NCBI GenBank assembly: GCA_003220225.1
Contig: QHRU01000031.1
Coordinates: forward strand, 1 to 64,000
Source of the DNA: Candidatus Rokuibacteriota bacterium
GTDB lineage: Bacteria; Methylomirabilota; Methylomirabilia; Rokubacteriales; CSP1-6
Reading direction: 5' to 3'
DNA length: 64,000 bases
Shown here one piece after another: positions 63,048 through 64,000 of this stretch. A program made the position numbers and the translations under genes. A model generated the notes under the pieces. That model saw only the letters and a list, made by a program, of their open reading frames with translations. It had not been told where the DNA came from and did no database searches. Each line of letters opens with the position of its first letter. Positions within the stretch are counted from its first letter, which is position 1.

Positions 63048-64000
63048 ATGCTACGCGGGGCGATCATCGGCCTCGGGAACGTGGCCCTGGAGGGCCATCT
63101 GCCCGGCTGGACCCGTCGCGACGATGTCGAGATCGTTGCCGTCAGCGACACCGAACGCGGGCGCCGACAGCTCGCCGACGCGCGACTGCCGGCGGCGCGC
63201 TGGTACGACTCGGTCGACGGGCTTCTCGCGCACGAGCCGCTCGACTTCGTCGACATCTGCACGCCGCCCGCGAGCCACGGCCCCCTGGTGTGCCGCGCGC
63301 TCGAGCGCGGGCTTCACGTGCTCTGCGAGAAGCCCCTCGTCGTCGGCCCGGACGACCTGGCCCGGGTGAGCCGTCTCGCCGAGGCGACTCGCCGCGTCGT
63401 CCACACCGTTCACAACTGGCATCACGCGCCGATCATCAAACGGACGATGCAGCTCGTGCAGCAGGGAACGATCGGGCCGGTCACGCGGGTCGTGTGGCAG
63501 ACGCTTCGGACGCGCCCCGCCGCAGCCAGCAATGCGAACGGGGTGAACTGGCGCCTCGACCCCGCGCTCGGCGGCGGTGGCGTGCTGACCGACCACGGCT
63601 GGCACGTGTTCTATCTGCTCCGGAACTGGATCGGCGACCGGCCGACGGCGGTGAGCGCGCGCCTCGAGCGACGCCGGCACCTGACCTCGCCCGTCGAGGA
63701 TACGGCGACGGTGCAGGTGACCTTTCCCCGCGCGACGGCCGAGATCTTCCTCACCTGGGCCGCCGACCGGCGCGACAACGTCGCCGAGCTCGTCGGAACC
63801 GACGGGCGCATCGAGCTCCACGCGGAGACGCTGCGGCTCGAGCGCGACGGCCGCGAGCAGCGGTGGTCGTGTCCGCCCGCCCTGTCCAACGGCTCGGCGC
63901 ATCCGGAGTGGTTCGATCCCGTCGTGGATCAGTTCCTCGGCGCAGTGACCGGGACGGCGCCGCGCGACTCCAACCTCGCCGAGGCCCGGCTCTGCAGCGT
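63048..64000 (+). CDS. Gfo/Idh/MocA family oxidoreductase, 3' end outside window
   Basis: The ATG lies 4 bp after the aminotransferase stop. The visible part begins MLRGAIIGLGNVALEGHLPG (Rossmann glycines), then FVDICTPPASHGPLV, the Lys of LCEKPLVVG and VLTDHGWHVFYLLRNWIGD. The frame is still open at the window end, so length is at least 317 codons. It probably oxidises a sugar or cyclitol intermediate in the same pathway as the aminotransferase and nucleotidyltransferase. Confidence 0.88.
   Translation, partial: MLRGAIIGLGNVALEGHLPGWTRRDDVEIVAVSDTERGRRQLADARLPAARWYDSVDGLLAHEPLDFVDICTPPASHGPLVCRALERGLHVLCEKPLVVGPDDLARVSRLAEATRRVVHTVHNWHHAPIIKRTMQLVQQGTIGPVTRVVWQTLRTRPAAASNANGVNWRLDPALGGGGVLTDHGWHVFYLLRNWIGDRPTAVSARLERRRHLTSPVEDTATVQVTFPRATAEIFLTWAADRRDNVAELVGTDGRIELHAETLRLERDGREQRWSCPPALSNGSAHPEWFDPVVDQFLGAVTGTAPRDSNLAEARLCS

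Overview
The window is GC-rich bacterial chromosome (roughly 70% G+C by eye, with strong third-position G/C in every gene) and is densely packed with long operons joined by ATGA or TGATG overlaps. GTG starts are frequent and purine-rich ribosome-binding sites common. I see no rRNA, tRNA, CRISPR array, phage or transposase. The gene content suggests a heterotrophic soil or subsurface bacterium: many metal-dependent amidohydrolases, several ABC importers with orphan binding proteins, a cyclic glucan synthase and FixJ-type two-component systems. A Rokubacteria/Methylomirabilota-like lineage is my guess from gene style only, not shown by any marker gene.

1-2117: an amidohydrolase gene (852-2117, minus), preceded by a 505-bp near-perfect copy of its middle part. 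In that copy the sequence is fused in frame behind a lipoprotein signal (1-690, minus). This is either a real partial duplication or an assembly artefact. 2384-3270: three very small genes with a strong convergent terminator. 3284-14547 (minus): one long catabolic-looking operon. In transcription order it holds two amidohydrolase-2 proteins, a peptide-type ABC importer (two permeases and a binding protein), an old-yellow-enzyme/FadH-type oxidoreductase, an amino-acid-type ABC importer (binding protein, permease, ATPase) and a third amidohydrolase-2.

14728-18739: a divergent binding protein plus aldo-keto reductase, a small zinc-motif protein, a dapA-type lyase behind a probable attenuator, and a small secreted protein. 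18776-27286: a 2836-residue cyclic beta-1,2-glucan synthase. 27250-33688: a cluster of tiny genes (Bax-inhibitor-like membrane protein, two GlsB/YeaQ-like proteins, ribbon-helix-helix protein, lipoprotein, zinc ribbon) around a GAF-GAF histidine kinase, a FixJ-type regulator and two receiver-only proteins. A shared palindrome (TTGGACC-N2-GGTCCAA type) lies about 40-55 bp upstream of several of these genes. I regard this as the best candidate for an undescribed regulatory/stress module.

33685-37338: cupin, a small conserved protein, a secreted c-type-cytochrome/beta-propeller protein and a small membrane protein with an AT-rich promoter. 37432-44842 (minus): a translationally coupled operon with a carbohydrate-type ABC importer (no ATPase), a Gfo/Idh/MocA oxidoreductase, an amidohydrolase, an amidase and a periplasmic histidine phosphatase. 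44990-48738 (plus): two Ni/Co-type transporters followed by two membrane-anchored beta-propeller proteins.

48842-53188: a small membrane protein, a secreted metallo-beta-lactamase-fold hydrolase, and two convergent FAD-dependent oxidoreductases. 53262-55902: a receiver-only protein, a PAS-PAS histidine kinase and a GNAT acetyltransferase. 56016-59399: a second peptide-type importer without ATPases. 59422-64000: HAD phosphatase-like protein, sugar-type nucleotidyltransferase, ATP-grasp-like ligase, class III aminotransferase and a Gfo/Idh/MocA dehydrogenase cut by the window end. Together these look like a small biosynthetic operon of unknown product. No stretch over 300 bp lacks a gene.
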